A DNA stretch of 64,000 nucleotides, from the NCBI GenBank assembly GCA_035504415.1, contig DATJRY010000012.1:241028-305027 (forward strand). Direction: 5' to 3'. Shown here piece by piece: positions 9,804 to 21,306 of this stretch. Position 1 is the stretch's first letter. Each line of letters opens with the position of its first letter. The notes under the pieces are model-generated. The model was not told the DNA's origin. It saw nothing but the letters and a program-made list of their open reading frames with translations, and did not search any database. Source of the DNA: Candidatus Sulfotelmatobacter sp. (lineage in GTDB: Bacteria; Vulcanimicrobiota; Vulcanimicrobiia; Vulcanimicrobiales; Vulcanimicrobiaceae). A program made the translations under genes and the position numbers.

Positions 9804-10181
9804 CTACGGATGTGGCTGGGTGGGGAGTGCGGAGACGGACGTCGCCGTTGGCGTGGGAACCGGAATCGGCGAGCTGCCGATGGGAGCTGACGTCGTCGAC
9901 GCGGTCGGCACTGGGATCGGAGCGCCGCTGGTGACCACCTGCGGCGTCGGCGTCGGGCTCGGCGTCGGCGTCGGCGTCGCGGTTGGTGTGGCGGTGGCGG
10001 TCGGCGTCGCGGTCGGCGTCGACGAGGGCGCGCCACTCGGGCTCGTCGTCGGCGTCGCCGTCGGCGTCGGAGCGGGCCGAGATTGCGGGGGCGTGGTGCC
10101 GCCGCCGCATCCGGCGACGAACGCGGCGACGAGCACGCCGATACCGACGCGTGCTAAAGCGCCGCGGGGTACAAAACGCAC
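9804..10181 (-). CDS. Thr-Pro repeat lipoprotein, paralogue 2
   Basis: About 125 residues: LARVGIGVLVAAFVAGC signal with lipobox VAGC, then GGGTTPPQSRPAPTPTATPTT, more Thr-Pro/Thr-Ala-Thr repeats, and SAPIGSSPIPVPTPTATS. It matches the 7033 gene at both ends while the repeat centre differs in length and content. The GTG at 10181 has AGAAAGG 12 bases upstream, the same layout as the other copy; an ATG at 10223 is in frame upstream but less well supported. It is the first gene of the upstream copy of the duplicated unit. Confidence 0.7.
   Translation of the reverse strand: MRFVPRGALARVGIGVLVAAFVAGCGGGTTPPQSRPAPTPTATPTTSPSGAPSSTPTATPTATATPTATPTPTPSPTPTPQVVTSGAPIPVPTASTTSAPIGSSPIPVPTPTATSVSALPTQPHP
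9945..10075. repeat. Second in-frame hexanucleotide Thr-Pro tract
   Basis: Repeated GGCGTC units (GTCGGCGTCG, GGCGTCGCGGTCGG and similar) on the plus strand, coding Thr-Pro or Thr-Ala on the minus strand. It occupies the same place in this gene copy as the tract near 7165 but with a different number and mix of units, which points to independent slippage since duplication. Confidence 0.7.
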
Positions 10182-10397
10182 GTGCGGAGAGGACCTTTCT
10201 GGGTCGAACGCACCGAAGTGCAATGAAAGAAGTAGCGCGTGCCACTAAGAGGCTCACGCATCTACCTGTTACGCTGTGTCGGTTCTCCGGAGACGCTCTC
10301 CTTGCAGAACGCACGACTTTGCGAGAACTCGTCCCAACGCTTTACGATCGTGCGTCCACCGTGTGCAGCGAGGATTGTCGCAAAGGGCACGTGCACG

Positions 10398-11498
10398 TTA
10401 GTGACGCAGTGCGAGGACCCCGATGACGGCCTCGATCGCGATCAGAACGATGACGATGACTTCGAGCGTCTCGCTGCGGGCGTACTGCGCTTGGTCCTGC
10501 AGGACGCGATAGATCTCGCTGACGCTGCGCAGCTTCGCGTCGATCTGCCGCTGCCAGTCCGCTAGCCCCAACCGGCTCGCGACCGCGCGGTACAAGCGCG
10601 CGTAGTACGCATCGCCGATGATCTTGAGCGCGTTGGCGGTGCGATCGGTCAGCTCGAGCACGTCGACCAGGAGGAACCGTACGCGGGCGGCGCGCTCGGC
10701 GGCGCCGCGGCGGAGAAACCGTCCCACCGGACGCCCGGGCTCGAGCCGGTAGATCGCGTCGAGCTCGGCGTCGAGCCGCGCGTCGTAGGTGCGAAACTCG
10801 ACCAGCTGTGAGTTGGCGAACTCGAGGATGTCCTCGACCGCCTCGGCGCCGTCGGCACGGTCGTAGATGAAGGCCGCGTCCCACTGGATGACCGCCAGAT
10901 CGTCGCGATAGTACGAGAAGGACTGGCGCAGCGCTTCCTGTTCCTCGCCGGCGACGAGATCGCGGTCTTCGAACAGCAGCAGCTTCGCGAGCGCCGGCGC
11001 CAAGGCGCCGGTCAGGCGGCTCCCCTCGACGTCGCCGTCGAAGCGCTCGACCTCGAGCACGAAGTAGTCTTCGACCAAGGCCCGGTGCGGATCGTCGAGT
11101 GCGCCGGCGATCTCGGCCAGCACGTCGTCGAGGGCGGCGCGCGCCTGCCGCTCGAGCCCCGGATCGCGCCGCAGCCGTCGGGTCAGCGTGCCGAACTCGC
11201 TCCATGAGCCGCTGAACGGAACCGTGATCCGCAGCGAGACGACCCCGAAGTCGTACAGCTTGGCTCGGACGGTCGCGCGCGGCTCTTCGAGGTCGGGCAG
11301 CCGCACGATCAGGGGAGCGGTCGGATACTGGATGAACTCCGAGCTGGCCTCGCGCCGGAGCTGGAGGGGCGCTCGCGCGACCCCGGCCCCGCGGACGGTG
11401 CGCAGCCGTTCGAGGTCGATCGTGTCGGCCACGTCGTAGACGAAGAGGGCCCGGAACGAGCCCTGGACGATCGCGGGCAGGTTCGGATCGGAGGGCAT
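10398..11498 (-). CDS. RMD1/YagE (DUF155) family protein
   Basis: 366 residues. The N-terminal part ([16 protein letters not shown]) and [12 protein letters not shown], followed by a helical middle and a C-terminal [24 protein letters not shown] membrane segment, give the layout of the DUF155/RMD1 family (yeast RMD1 and RMD8, bacterial YagE). The C-terminal hydrophobic helix would anchor it in the membrane with the bulk in the cytoplasm. Molecular function is not known for the bacterial members. It is divergent from clpB, and about 100 bases hold both promoters. Confidence 0.7.
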   Translation of the reverse strand: MPSDPNLPAIVQGSFRALFVYDVADTIDLERLRTVRGAGVARAPLQLRREASSEFIQYPTAPLIVRLPDLEEPRATVRAKLYDFGVVSLRITVPFSGSWSEFGTLTRRLRRDPGLERQARAALDDVLAEIAGALDDPHRALVEDYFVLEVERFDGDVEGSRLTGALAPALAKLLLFEDRDLVAGEEQEALRQSFSYYRDDLAVIQWDAAFIYDRADGAEAVEDILEFANSQLVEFRTYDARLDAELDAIYRLEPGRPVGRFLRRGAAERAARVRFLLVDVLELTDRTANALKIIGDAYYARLYRAVASRLGLADWQRQIDAKLRSVSEIYRVLQDQAQYARSETLEVIVIVLIAIEAVIGVLALRH

Positions 11499-11573
11499 CG
11501 CCCGCCCGTGTTCCGGCTCGGTGCGGGGACGCCCGCTTGCCCTCGCCAGCCTTGCTCAGCCGCAACCCCATCC

Positions 11574-11599
11574 TTAGCACTCTCGGTTGTAGAGTGCGA

Positions 11600-11600
<1 letters not shown>
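11574..11600. promoter_or_regulatory. CIRCE element (HrcA operator) at clpB
   Basis: TTAGCACTC, nine bases, GAGTGCGAA. The left arm matches the CIRCE consensus exactly and the right arm differs at one base (GAGTGCTAA in the consensus). The spacer is the canonical nine bases. The last A is the first base of the ATG at 11600, so HrcA bound here would cover the start site, and in mRNA the arms could pair over it. This predicts heat-shock control of clpB by HrcA. Confidence 0.85.
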
Positions 11601-14233
<2,633 letters not shown>

Positions 14234-14250
14234 CCCAGGCGCCGTCCGTC

Positions 14251-14271
14251 GCGGAGTCCAATGGACTCCGC
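14251..14271. other. Perfect hairpin before rpiA
   Basis: GCGGAGTCC / GGACTCCGC, a nine-bp stem with loop AAT, lying between clpB and rpiA. It encloses an in-frame ATG (14261) and ends one base before the ATG at 14273. There is no T run, so it is not a classic terminator. It may stabilise the clpB 3' end or influence rpiA initiation. Confidence 0.6.
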
Positions 14272-14272
14272 G

Positions 14273-14953
14273 ATGACGGCTTCGGAGCAAGGGAAACGCG
14301 CCGCCGGCTTCATGGCGGTCGACCGTTACGTCCACGACGGGACGTGCATCGGGCTGGGCACCGGGTCGACGGCGTACTGGGCCGTCGAACGGGTCGGTGA
14401 ACGGATCGCGGCCGGCGAGAAGATCCGCGCCGTGCCGACGTCGCGCGCCACCGAGGCGCAATGCGCGCGGCTGAACATCCCCATGCTGCCGTTCGGCGCA
14501 TGCGAGATGGACGTCGCGATCGACGGTGCCGACGAGGTCGCCGAGGACTGGTCGCTCATCAAGGGCGGCGGCGGCGCGCTGTTCCGCGAGAAGGCCGTCG
14601 CGCTGGCGGCGCGGCTGTTCGTCGTGATCGTGACGCCGGAGAAGCTGGTGCGTCGCCTGGGCGCGTTCCCGACCCCGGTCGAGGTGGTGCCCTACAGCCT
14701 GTCGTACGTCGCGCACGCGATCGAGTCGGTCTTCGGCGCCCGCGTCGTCGAGCGGGGGACGGGCGGCGCGCAGTTCCTGACCGACAACGGCAACGCCATC
14801 CTCGACTGTACGTTCCGCGAGATCGAGGACCCCGGCTCGCTCGACGGCGAGCTGCGCGGCATCCACGGCGTCGTCGCGACGGGGTTGTTCAGCGGCCTGA
14901 CCGATGCGGTCATCGTCGGCGACGAGCACGGCGTGCGGGAGCTCTCCAAATGA
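14273..14953 (+). CDS. rpiA: Ribose-5-phosphate isomerase A
   Basis: 226 residues; interconverts ribose 5-phosphate and ribulose 5-phosphate in the pentose phosphate pathway. Family motifs are clear: GLGTGSTAYWAVE near the N-terminus for phosphate binding, CEMDVAIDGADEV with the catalytic Asp pair, and IKGGGGALFREK with the catalytic Glu and Lys. The ATG at 14273 (MTASEQGKRAAGF) fits the family start; an ATG at 14261 is in frame but lies within a hairpin. The end overlaps the next gene by ATGA. Confidence 0.94.
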   Translation: MTASEQGKRAAGFMAVDRYVHDGTCIGLGTGSTAYWAVERVGERIAAGEKIRAVPTSRATEAQCARLNIPMLPFGACEMDVAIDGADEVAEDWSLIKGGGGALFREKAVALAARLFVVIVTPEKLVRRLGAFPTPVEVVPYSLSYVAHAIESVFGARVVERGTGGAQFLTDNGNAILDCTFREIEDPGSLDGELRGIHGVVATGLFSGLTDAVIVGDEHGVRELSK

Positions 14954-15444
14954 AACGATCGTTCGTCGCCCTGTTCGTTCTCGCGCTGGCGGCGCTGATG
15001 CGCCCCGCATCGGCCGCCGAGCAGTGCACCTCGCCGGGCATCGACCTCAACGACCTCGTGCCGATGCACATCACCGCCGCACAGCGCGCCGTGCTCACCC
15101 GCAGCTACGAGACGCCGGAAGTGCGCGGGCTGCGCGCCGCGCTCGACGCATACCTCGCGGGCAAGGCGGACCCGCGTACCGTCACCCTGCTCTCGGCGAC
15201 GCCGAAGACGATCCTGCGCAACCACTTCATCCTGCTCGACGACGAGCAGAACGCGATGGGTGGCGCGAACCTGCGCGTACTCTCGAAGAGCCGCTACGAC
15301 GCCGTCTACCGCACCTGGGTCTATCAGCTCAGCAACGGCCGGTGGGAACTCCGCGCCTGGGACGTGGCGACGTGCACCCCCGCCGAGTCACGCTGGCTCC
15401 GCGCCCGCTACGGAGCGATCTTCGACACCGACGCCGGTGCCTAA
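14950..15444 (+). CDS. Small exported protein of unknown function
   Basis: 164 residues. A Sec signal peptide (MKRSFVALFVLALAALMRPASAAEQ) has a likely cut after ASA. The mature part (CTSPGIDLNDLVPMHITAAQR, then SRYDAVYRTWVYQLSNGRWELRAWDVATC) contains two Cys far apart that could pair. No known domain recognised. The start overlaps the rpiA stop by ATGA, so it is translationally coupled to rpiA although a metabolic link is not obvious. Its TAA shares CTAA with the TAG of the convergent bipA gene. Confidence 0.75.
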   Translation: MKRSFVALFVLALAALMRPASAAEQCTSPGIDLNDLVPMHITAAQRAVLTRSYETPEVRGLRAALDAYLAGKADPRTVTLLSATPKTILRNHFILLDDEQNAMGGANLRVLSKSRYDAVYRTWVYQLSNGRWELRAWDVATCTPAESRWLRARYGAIFDTDAGA

Positions 15445-17282
15445 GCGCCCGCGAAGGCTTTTTCGCGTTTGCGGGCTTTGAGGCGGTCACTCTCGTCGAG
15501 CAGGCGCTTGCGCAGGCGGATCGACTTGGGCGTGACTTCGACCAGCTCGTCGTCCTCGATGAACTCGATGGCGCGTTCCAGCGACATCTCTTCGGCCGGC
15601 GGCATCTTGAAGTTCTCGTCGGTGCCGGCGGCGCGCATGTTGGTCAGCTTCTTGGCGCGCACGACGTTGATCGCCACGTCCTTGTCGTCGTTGGCGCGCC
15701 CGACGATCATGCCCTCGTAGACTTCGACGCCCGGATCGACGAAGAAGCGGCCGCGCTGCTCGAGGCCCATCAGCGCGTAGGCGGTGACGGTGCCGGTGTC
15801 GCTGGTCACCAGTGCGCCGTTGGAGCGGCCGGGGATGTCACCCGCCAGCGGCTGGTGGGTGTAGTAGACGTGCGACATCACGGCGGTGCCGCGCGAGAGC
15901 GTCAGCAGCTCACCGCGCAAGCCGAAGATGGCGCGGGTCGGCATCGTGTACTCCAGGCGGCGGGTCTCGCCGACCGTCACCATATTGGACATCTGCGCGC
16001 GGCGGCGGCCGACCGACTCGATCACGGCGCCGGCGTACTCCTCCTGCACGTCGATGACGACGTACTCGACCGGCTCCATCTTGACGCCGTCTTTTTCGGT
16101 GATGATGACGCGCGGCTTGCTGACCGCCATCTCGTAGCCTTCGCGGCGCATCGTCTCGATCAGGATCGAGAGGTGCAGCTCGCCGCGGCCGCGGACCTCG
16201 AACGTGTCGGCCGAGTCGGTGTCGTCGACGCGCAGCGCGACGTTCGACTCCAGCTCGCTCATCAAACGGGCGCGGATCTGGCGCGAGGTCAGGTACTTCC
16301 CTTCGCGGCCCGCGAACGGCGAGGCGTTGACCATGAAGTACATCGAGACCGTCGGCTCGTCGACCGCGATCGCGTCGAGCCCCTCAGGGACGGCGGCGTC
16401 GGCGATGGTGTCGCCGATGTTCAGCCCGTCGATGCCCGAGACGCAGATGATGTCGCCGGCGGTCGCTTCGTCGACTTCGATGCGCTCCAGGCCGTGGAAG
16501 CCCAGGATCTTGGTCAGCCGCAAGCCGCTCTGAACGCTGCCGTCACGGCCGACCTTGGCGATCGGCGCGTTGACCTTGGCGCTGCCGCGGAACACGCGGC
16601 CGATGCCGATGCGTCCGACGTAGCGGTTGTGGTCGATCGCCGAGATCAGCATCTGGAACCCGCCGTCCTCGGCGGGCGCTTCCGGGACGCGCTTCTTGAT
16701 CGTCTCGAAGAGCGGCTCGAGATTGTCGCTCGCGTCGTCGAGGGCGTACTTGGCCACCCCGGCTTTGCCGTTGGCGTAGACGACCGGGAAGTCGGCCTGC
16801 TCGTCGGAGGCGCCCAGCTCGATGAACAGGTCGAAGACCTCGTCGACGACCTCGACCGGGCGCGCGTCCTTGCGGTCGATCTTGTTGATGACCACGATCG
16901 CGCGCAGGTCGAGCTCGAGCGCCTTGCGCAGCACGAAGCGGGTCTGGGGCATGACGCCCTCGGCCGCGTCGACCAGCAGCACGACGCCCTGCACCATCTG
17001 CAGCACGCGCTCGACCTCACCGCCGAAATCGGCGTGGCCGGGCGTGTCGACGATGTTGAACTTGACGCCGCCGTGGTCGATGGAGGTGTTCTTGGCCAGG
17101 ATCGTGATGCCGCGCTCGCGCTCGAGCGGGTTCGAGTCCATCGCGCGGGTCTCGACGTGCTGGCCTTCGCGGTAGATCCCGCTCTGCTTGAACATCGCAT
17201 CGACCAGGGTGGTCTTGCCGTGGTCGACGTGCGCGATGATCGCGACGTTGCGGATATCGGACCGCGTCCGGGTGGCGCCCAT
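15441..17282 (-). CDS. typA: Ribosome-associated GTPase TypA/BipA
   Basis: 613-residue translational GTPase related to EF-G and LepA; binds the 70S ribosome and assists 50S assembly and stress adaptation. G1 HVDHGKTTL (about 19-27), effector region RERGITI, G3 [13 protein letters not shown]4 NKIDR, then the EF-Tu-like domain II, and the BipA C-terminal part with [20 protein letters not shown] and [13 protein letters not shown]. Full family length. It ends on a four-base CTAA shared with the convergent exported-protein gene and starts 67 bases from a divergent gene at 17350. Confidence 0.95.
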   Translation of the reverse strand: MGATRTRSDIRNVAIIAHVDHGKTTLVDAMFKQSGIYREGQHVETRAMDSNPLERERGITILAKNTSIDHGGVKFNIVDTPGHADFGGEVERVLQMVQGVVLLVDAAEGVMPQTRFVLRKALELDLRAIVVINKIDRKDARPVEVVDEVFDLFIELGASDEQADFPVVYANGKAGVAKYALDDASDNLEPLFETIKKRVPEAPAEDGGFQMLISAIDHNRYVGRIGIGRVFRGSAKVNAPIAKVGRDGSVQSGLRLTKILGFHGLERIEVDEATAGDIICVSGIDGLNIGDTIADAAVPEGLDAIAVDEPTVSMYFMVNASPFAGREGKYLTSRQIRARLMSELESNVALRVDDTDSADTFEVRGRGELHLSILIETMRREGYEMAVSKPRVIITEKDGVKMEPVEYVVIDVQEEYAGAVIESVGRRRAQMSNMVTVGETRRLEYTMPTRAIFGLRGELLTLSRGTAVMSHVYYTHQPLAGDIPGRSNGALVTSDTGTVTAYALMGLEQRGRFFVDPGVEVYEGMIVGRANDDKDVAINVVRAKKLTNMRAAGTDENFKMPPAEEMSLERAIEFIEDDELVEVTPKSIRLRKRLLDESDRLKARKREKAFAGA

Positions 17283-17349
17283 ACGGACCCTATCCTACCA
17301 TGTGCGTCGAGGAGGACGCTCCTGGTAAGGTCGCCAAGGCGGCGCGAAA

Positions 17350-17877
17350 ATGACCGCTTGGCTGCTCGCCGCCACGCTTCCACTGCTTCAGGCACCCGCG
17401 CGGCTCCACGGCAAGGATCCGCGTTTCGGCCGTACCTGTGCCGCCGCGCAAACCGTTTACGTAGCGGTCGACGGCCTCGACCTGGACGTAACCGCAGCCG
17501 CCAGCGGTCTGCGCCTCCAAATCGGACAGAACCGCGGCGCGGGCGCAGCCCTGCGCCGGACGGACGCCGTCGTCCGGCGCGAGACGACGATCGTCGCAGA
17601 GGTTCACGAGACGTTGACCGTTCCGGAACTGATCGATGCCGATCCGCCCGCCTTGAAGGGCGGAGATCGTATGGGTGAGGTGTTCACCCCGGTGCTGCAG
17701 CCGGCGCAGGACGAGATCGACGCCCTGCGACGCTACGCGGACGCGATCCGCCGAGCCCCGAATTTGCCGCACGCGGACGATGCGGCGGGTGTGCTCGTCG
17801 CGCACTCCCAGTTCGAAGGGGCGATGCGGACCGCGATAGGGCGCTTCTTGCGGGTCTGCGGATTCAGCCGCCGCTAA
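17350..17877 (+). CDS. Predicted exported protein, unknown family
   Basis: 175 residues with a short hydrophobic N-terminus ([19 protein letters not shown]) that can act as a signal peptide, followed by [35 protein letters not shown] and a charged remainder. No family is recognised. It is accepted because it fills the space between typA and the sigma gene exactly, has no better frame on the other strand, and its TAA shares CTAA with the convergent sigma gene, as seen at two other gene pairs here. Still only moderately supported. Confidence 0.55.
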   Translation: MTAWLLAATLPLLQAPARLHGKDPRFGRTCAAAQTVYVAVDGLDLDVTAAASGLRLQIGQNRGAGAALRRTDAVVRRETTIVAEVHETLTVPELIDADPPALKGGDRMGEVFTPVLQPAQDEIDALRRYADAIRRAPNLPHADDAAGVLVAHSQFEGAMRTAIGRFLRVCGFSRR

Positions 17878-19100
17878 GGCTGCAGCCGCTGCTCCAAGAA
17901 CCGGCGGTCCGCCGGACTGCGCGCGAACGCCAGCGCGCGTTCGTAGGCGGCGCGCGCCTCGCGCTCGCGGTCGAGCCGGGTCAAGAACGCGGCGCGGCTG
18001 GCGTGCAGCAGATGGTACTGCGCCAAGCGTTCGTCGGCCGCGAGCTCGTCGAGCAGCGCCAGACCGTCGGCTGGTCCGCGGGCCATGCCGATGGCGACGG
18101 CGCGGTTGAGCGCGACGACGGGTGAGTCGCTCTGCGCGCGGAGCATGTCGTACCACGTCACGATCGCGCGCCAATCGGTGTCGGCCGCGCTCGGCGCGCG
18201 CGCGTGTTCGGCGGCGATCGCGGCTTGCAGCTGATACGGCCCCGGCGCGCCGGCGCGCAGCGCGCGCGTCAGCACCGCCAGTCCGTGGAGAATCGCGCCG
18301 CGGTCCCATCGCGCGCGGTCCTGGTCGTCGAGCAGCACCACCTCGCCGGCCGCGTCGACGCGGGCGCCGCGTCGCGCGTCGGTCAACAGTAGGAGCGCCT
18401 GCAGGCCCAGCACTTCCGGTTCGGATGGCATCAACTGGGCCAGCAGGGCGGCGAGCCGCACGGCTTCGAGACACAGGCTCGCGTGCGGGGAGCGTGCGCG
18501 AGCCGGTGCGCTGTGGCCTTCGTTGTAGATGAGGTAGACGACGGTCAGCACGCCGTCGAGCCGTTCGGCCAGCTCCGTCTCGCGCGGTACGTCGAACGGG
18601 ATTCCCGCCACGCGTATCTTGCGCTTCGCGCGGACGAGCCGCTGGGCCATCGTGGTGACCGGCACGAGAAACGCGGCGGCGACCGCTTCGGTGGTGAGCC
18701 CGGCCAGCGCGCGCAGCGTCAGCGCGATCCGCACGTCGGGCGCCAGCGCCGGATGGCAGCAGGCGAAGATCAAGCGCAAGCGGTCGTCGGGGATCGCCGC
18801 GTCCTCGTCGCTCTCGTCGGCCGGCGCGATCGCCTCGAGTGCCGCGAGCCGTTCGAGCTTCGCCTGTCCGACTCGTTCGCGCCGGATGCGATCGATCGCG
18901 CGATTGCGCGCGGTGGCGAAGATCCAGCCGGCGGGGTTCGCCGGCAACGCGCCGTCGCCGAAGCGTTCGAGCGCGACGAGAAACGCTTCTTGCACCGCGT
19001 CCTCGGCGGCGTCGAGGTCACCCAGGGCGCGTGCGAGCGCAGCGATCGCGCGTGCGGCGTCCGCGCGGAACGCACGCTCGATCGCCGCGCGCGCGGTCAC
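17874..19100 (-). CDS. ECF sigma factor with C-terminal TPR-like extension (ECF42 type)
   Basis: 408 residues. Sigma region 2 is near 10-80 ([40 protein letters not shown]), region 4 near 110-165 ([31 protein letters not shown]), and a long helical C-terminal part (about 180-405) of the DUF6596 kind with [25 protein letters not shown]. Such sigma factors lack a classic anti-sigma partner and are paired with YciI/DGPF proteins, exactly the gene upstream. The GTG start overlaps the YciI stop (GTGA). The C-terminal domain is thought to control activity in this group. Confidence 0.9.
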   Translation of the reverse strand: MTARAAIERAFRADAARAIAALARALGDLDAAEDAVQEAFLVALERFGDGALPANPAGWIFATARNRAIDRIRRERVGQAKLERLAALEAIAPADESDEDAAIPDDRLRLIFACCHPALAPDVRIALTLRALAGLTTEAVAAAFLVPVTTMAQRLVRAKRKIRVAGIPFDVPRETELAERLDGVLTVVYLIYNEGHSAPARARSPHASLCLEAVRLAALLAQLMPSEPEVLGLQALLLLTDARRGARVDAAGEVVLLDDQDRARWDRGAILHGLAVLTRALRAGAPGPYQLQAAIAAEHARAPSAADTDWRAIVTWYDMLRAQSDSPVVALNRAVAIGMARGPADGLALLDELAADERLAQYHLLHASRAAFLTRLDREREARAAYERALAFARSPADRRFLEQRLQP

Positions 19101-19459
19101 GACGCGGTGACGGGAATCGGCATCACCGGACGGACCTCGATCGTCCCGTACCGGGCGCCCGGAATCATCGCCGCGTACTTGACGGCCTCGTCGAGGTTCT
19201 CGCAATCGAACAGATAGAAGCCGCCGAGGTGCTCTTTCGTCTCGGCGTACGGACCGTCGGTCAGGGTCTGTTTCCCGTCGCGGATGCGGATGCTCGTGGC
19301 GGTCGACGTCCCTTCGAGCGGACGTCCGTCGAGCCACACGCCCGCGTCGCGGAACGCTTGGGTGACCTGCATGTACTCCTGGTGGATCGCTTGCTGCTCG
19401 GCCGGTGAGAGGTTGTCGTAGACGTTCTCGTCGACGTAGATGAGCGCCAGGTACTCCAT
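19097..19459 (-). CDS. YciI/DGPF-domain protein
   Basis: 120 residues of the YCII-related fold: [17 protein letters not shown] at the start, [31 protein letters not shown] in the middle (the DGPF-type signature DGPYAETKE) and [13 protein letters not shown] at the end. Genes of this type regularly precede ECF42-type sigma factors; function is unproven but partner or substrate-sensing roles are suspected. A good ribosome site (GAGGAGAAACGACG before ATG) supports the start. Coupled to the sigma gene by GTGA. Confidence 0.88.
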   Translation of the reverse strand: MEYLALIYVDENVYDNLSPAEQQAIHQEYMQVTQAFRDAGVWLDGRPLEGTSTATSIRIRDGKQTLTDGPYAETKEHLGGFYLFDCENLDEAVKYAAMIPGARYGTIEVRPVMPIPVTAS

Positions 19460-19558
19460 CGTCGTTTCTCCTCGGTGGGGTGGGCTGGTCCGTGCTGGGC
19501 GCCGGACTCGTGGAAGAGACGAATGGGAGATCGCCGGATCGACACCCGGCGGCGCGGA

Positions 19559-20278
19559 TCAGCGGCCGAAGCGGCGTTCCCGGGCGGCAAATGCGCCCAG
19601 CGCCCGGGCCAGGGTGGTGGCGTCGAAGTCGGGCCACGGCTCCGGGGTCGCCCACAACTCCGCGTACGCGCTCTGGTAGAGCAGAAAGTTCGAGAGGCGC
19701 AGCTCCCCACCGGTCCGCACGACCAGGTCGGGGTCCGGCAGGCCGGCCGTCCACAAGCGCGACGCGATGGCGTCCTCGTCGATGTCGTCGGGCGCGAGGC
19801 GCCCGGCGGCGACGTCGGCGGCCAGCGAGCGGCAGACGTCACGCAGCTCGGTGCGGGCCGCGTAGTCGATCGCGATCGAGAGCTGCAGCGCGGTGCCGCC
19901 GGCCGTTCGCTCTTCGAGCGCGCGCAGCGCGTCGAGCAGCGCCCGCGGCAAGCGGTCGCGCCGGCCCAGCGTGCGCACGCGCACGCCGCGCGCGGCGAGT
20001 GCCGCCGCCTTGTCGCACGCGAACCGTTCGGCCAGTCCGAACAGCCCGTGCACCTCGACGCCGGGGCGGCTCCAATTCTCCTCGCTGAACGCGTAGACGG
20101 TCAGCATCGTGACCCCTTCGGCCAACGCGGCGTCGATCGCACGATCCAGCGCCTCGATCCCGCGCCGGTGCCCTTCGAGCGGCGGCAGCCCGCGGCTGCG
20201 CGCCCAGCGGCGGTTGCCGTCCATGATGATCGCGACGTGCTGCGGCGCGCCGTCGGGGCGTGGTGCGCGTTCGATCAC
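19559..20278 (-). CDS. uppS: Isoprenyl (undecaprenyl) diphosphate synthase
   Basis: 239 residues. Cis-prenyltransferase making the C55 carrier for peptidoglycan and O-antigen synthesis. [14 protein letters not shown] holds the catalytic Asp and phosphate-binding Arg, then [20 protein letters not shown], and the C-terminal [20 protein letters not shown] signature. The GTG start overlaps the stop of the regulator gene upstream (GTGA), so it is the third gene of a small operon with a regulator and a membrane protein. No cdsA/dxr neighbours are seen, unlike the common arrangement. Confidence 0.93.
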   Translation of the reverse strand: MIERAPRPDGAPQHVAIIMDGNRRWARSRGLPPLEGHRRGIEALDRAIDAALAEGVTMLTVYAFSEENWSRPGVEVHGLFGLAERFACDKAAALAARGVRVRTLGRRDRLPRALLDALRALEERTAGGTALQLSIAIDYAARTELRDVCRSLAADVAAGRLAPDDIDEDAIASRLWTAGLPDPDLVVRTGGELRLSNFLLYQSAYAELWATPEPWPDFDATTLARALGAFAARERRFGR

Positions 20279-20631
20279 GATTGCGCTGCCAGTCGCGGCG
20301 CGGGCGCCGACGCTTCGCGTTGCACCCCGCGCACGACCGCTTCGAGCTCGTCGACGTAGGCGAGGAACCGTTTGCGGCCGTTGCCGGTGATGCGCACGAC
20401 CGTCGCCGGACGGCGGCCCGGGCCGCGCTGGCGTTCGCTCGCGACGATGCCGACTTCGGCCAGCGCGTGCAGGTGCCGGTTGAGGTTGCCGTCCGTCAAG
20501 CCGCAGGCGTCTTGCAGATCGGTGAAGCGCATGCCGTCCGGGTTGGCCACCAGGCACGCGCAGACGGCCAGCCGTCCGCGCTCGTGGAAGATCCGCTCGA
20601 GCCCGGGGAAGGCGTAGGGCGCGTCGTTCAC
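20275..20631 (-). CDS. Small winged-helix transcriptional regulator
   Basis: 118 residues. Layout of the MarR/ArsR-like HTH_27 group: FPGLERIFHERGRLAVCACLVANPDGMRFTDLQDACGLTDGNLNRHLHALAEVGIV is a helix-turn-helix, followed by the wing RQRGPGRRPATVVRITGNGRKRFLAYVDELEAVV. There is no ligand domain. Such regulators are typically paired with a small integral membrane protein, as here, and probably control their own operon. Coupled by GTGA at both ends. Confidence 0.85.
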   Translation of the reverse strand: MNDAPYAFPGLERIFHERGRLAVCACLVANPDGMRFTDLQDACGLTDGNLNRHLHALAEVGIVASERQRGPGRRPATVVRITGNGRKRFLAYVDELEAVVRGVQREASAPAPRLAAQS

Positions 20632-21242
20632 GGCGCCATCTCCGGCCGGCGTTCGGCGTCGCGCGCGATCAGCACGCCGATCGCGATCTGACCGCACCCG
20701 AAGGTCAACGGCATCACCCACCACGCCAGCGCGGCGGTGCCGGCCGCGAACAGCAGCGCCGTGCCGATCGCGCCGAAGAAGATCGCGACCGCGGCCGTGC
20801 CGCGCGGCAGCATCGTGCGCGCGGCGAGCAGGCCGAGCGCGTAGCAGAGCGCCCAGGTTCCGGGCAACAGGCCGACTTGATCGCGGGCCAGCAGCGCGCT
20901 GGTGAACGCGCCGCCGGCGACGACCGCCGGGAGCACGGCCAGCGCGGCCGTCCGCAGCTCGGTGCGGGTCCGCGAGGTCCAGTTGTGCGCCATCCAGACG
21001 GCCAGCGCGCCGTAGTTCACCGCCAGCGCGAAGGCCAGACAGGCGATCCAGATGGCGACGTAGCGGGCGGCGTCGTCGGCCCCTTGCGGGTGCGGGGCGA
21101 CTGCCAGCTGGACCAGGCCGGTCCCGAGGGCTCCGATCCCGGAGGCGAGGGCGGCCGGCCCGGACAGGCCGCGGAAGCGTTGGACGGAGGCGAGACGGCT
21201 GCGGACCTCGTCGAGGTCGGCGATGGCGCGGGTGACGTCCAC
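20628..21242 (-). CDS. Integral membrane protein paired with the HTH regulator
   Basis: 204 residues. A charged N-terminus (VTRAIADLDEVRSRLASVQRF) is followed by about six hydrophobic segments (YVAIWIACLAFALAVNY, AALAVLPAVVAGGAFTSALL, GTAAVAIFFGAIGTALLFAAG and others). No transport motif seen. Its gene precedes and overlaps (GTGA) the small winged-helix regulator, a pairing found in many bacteria with unknown role. Start GTG at 21242 is selected because it gives a complete N-terminal helix; the frame continues further without another likely start. Confidence 0.75.
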   Translation of the reverse strand: MDVTRAIADLDEVRSRLASVQRFRGLSGPAALASGIGALGTGLVQLAVAPHPQGADDAARYVAIWIACLAFALAVNYGALAVWMAHNWTSRTRTELRTAALAVLPAVVAGGAFTSALLARDQVGLLPGTWALCYALGLLAARTMLPRGTAAVAIFFGAIGTALLFAAGTAALAWWVMPLTFGCGQIAIGVLIARDAERRPEMAP

Positions 21243-21306
21243 AGGTGACTCCGAAGCGGGTGGCTCCCATGGCGATACTCTGCGCCGCAAAGAAGTCCTC
21301 CCGCCG

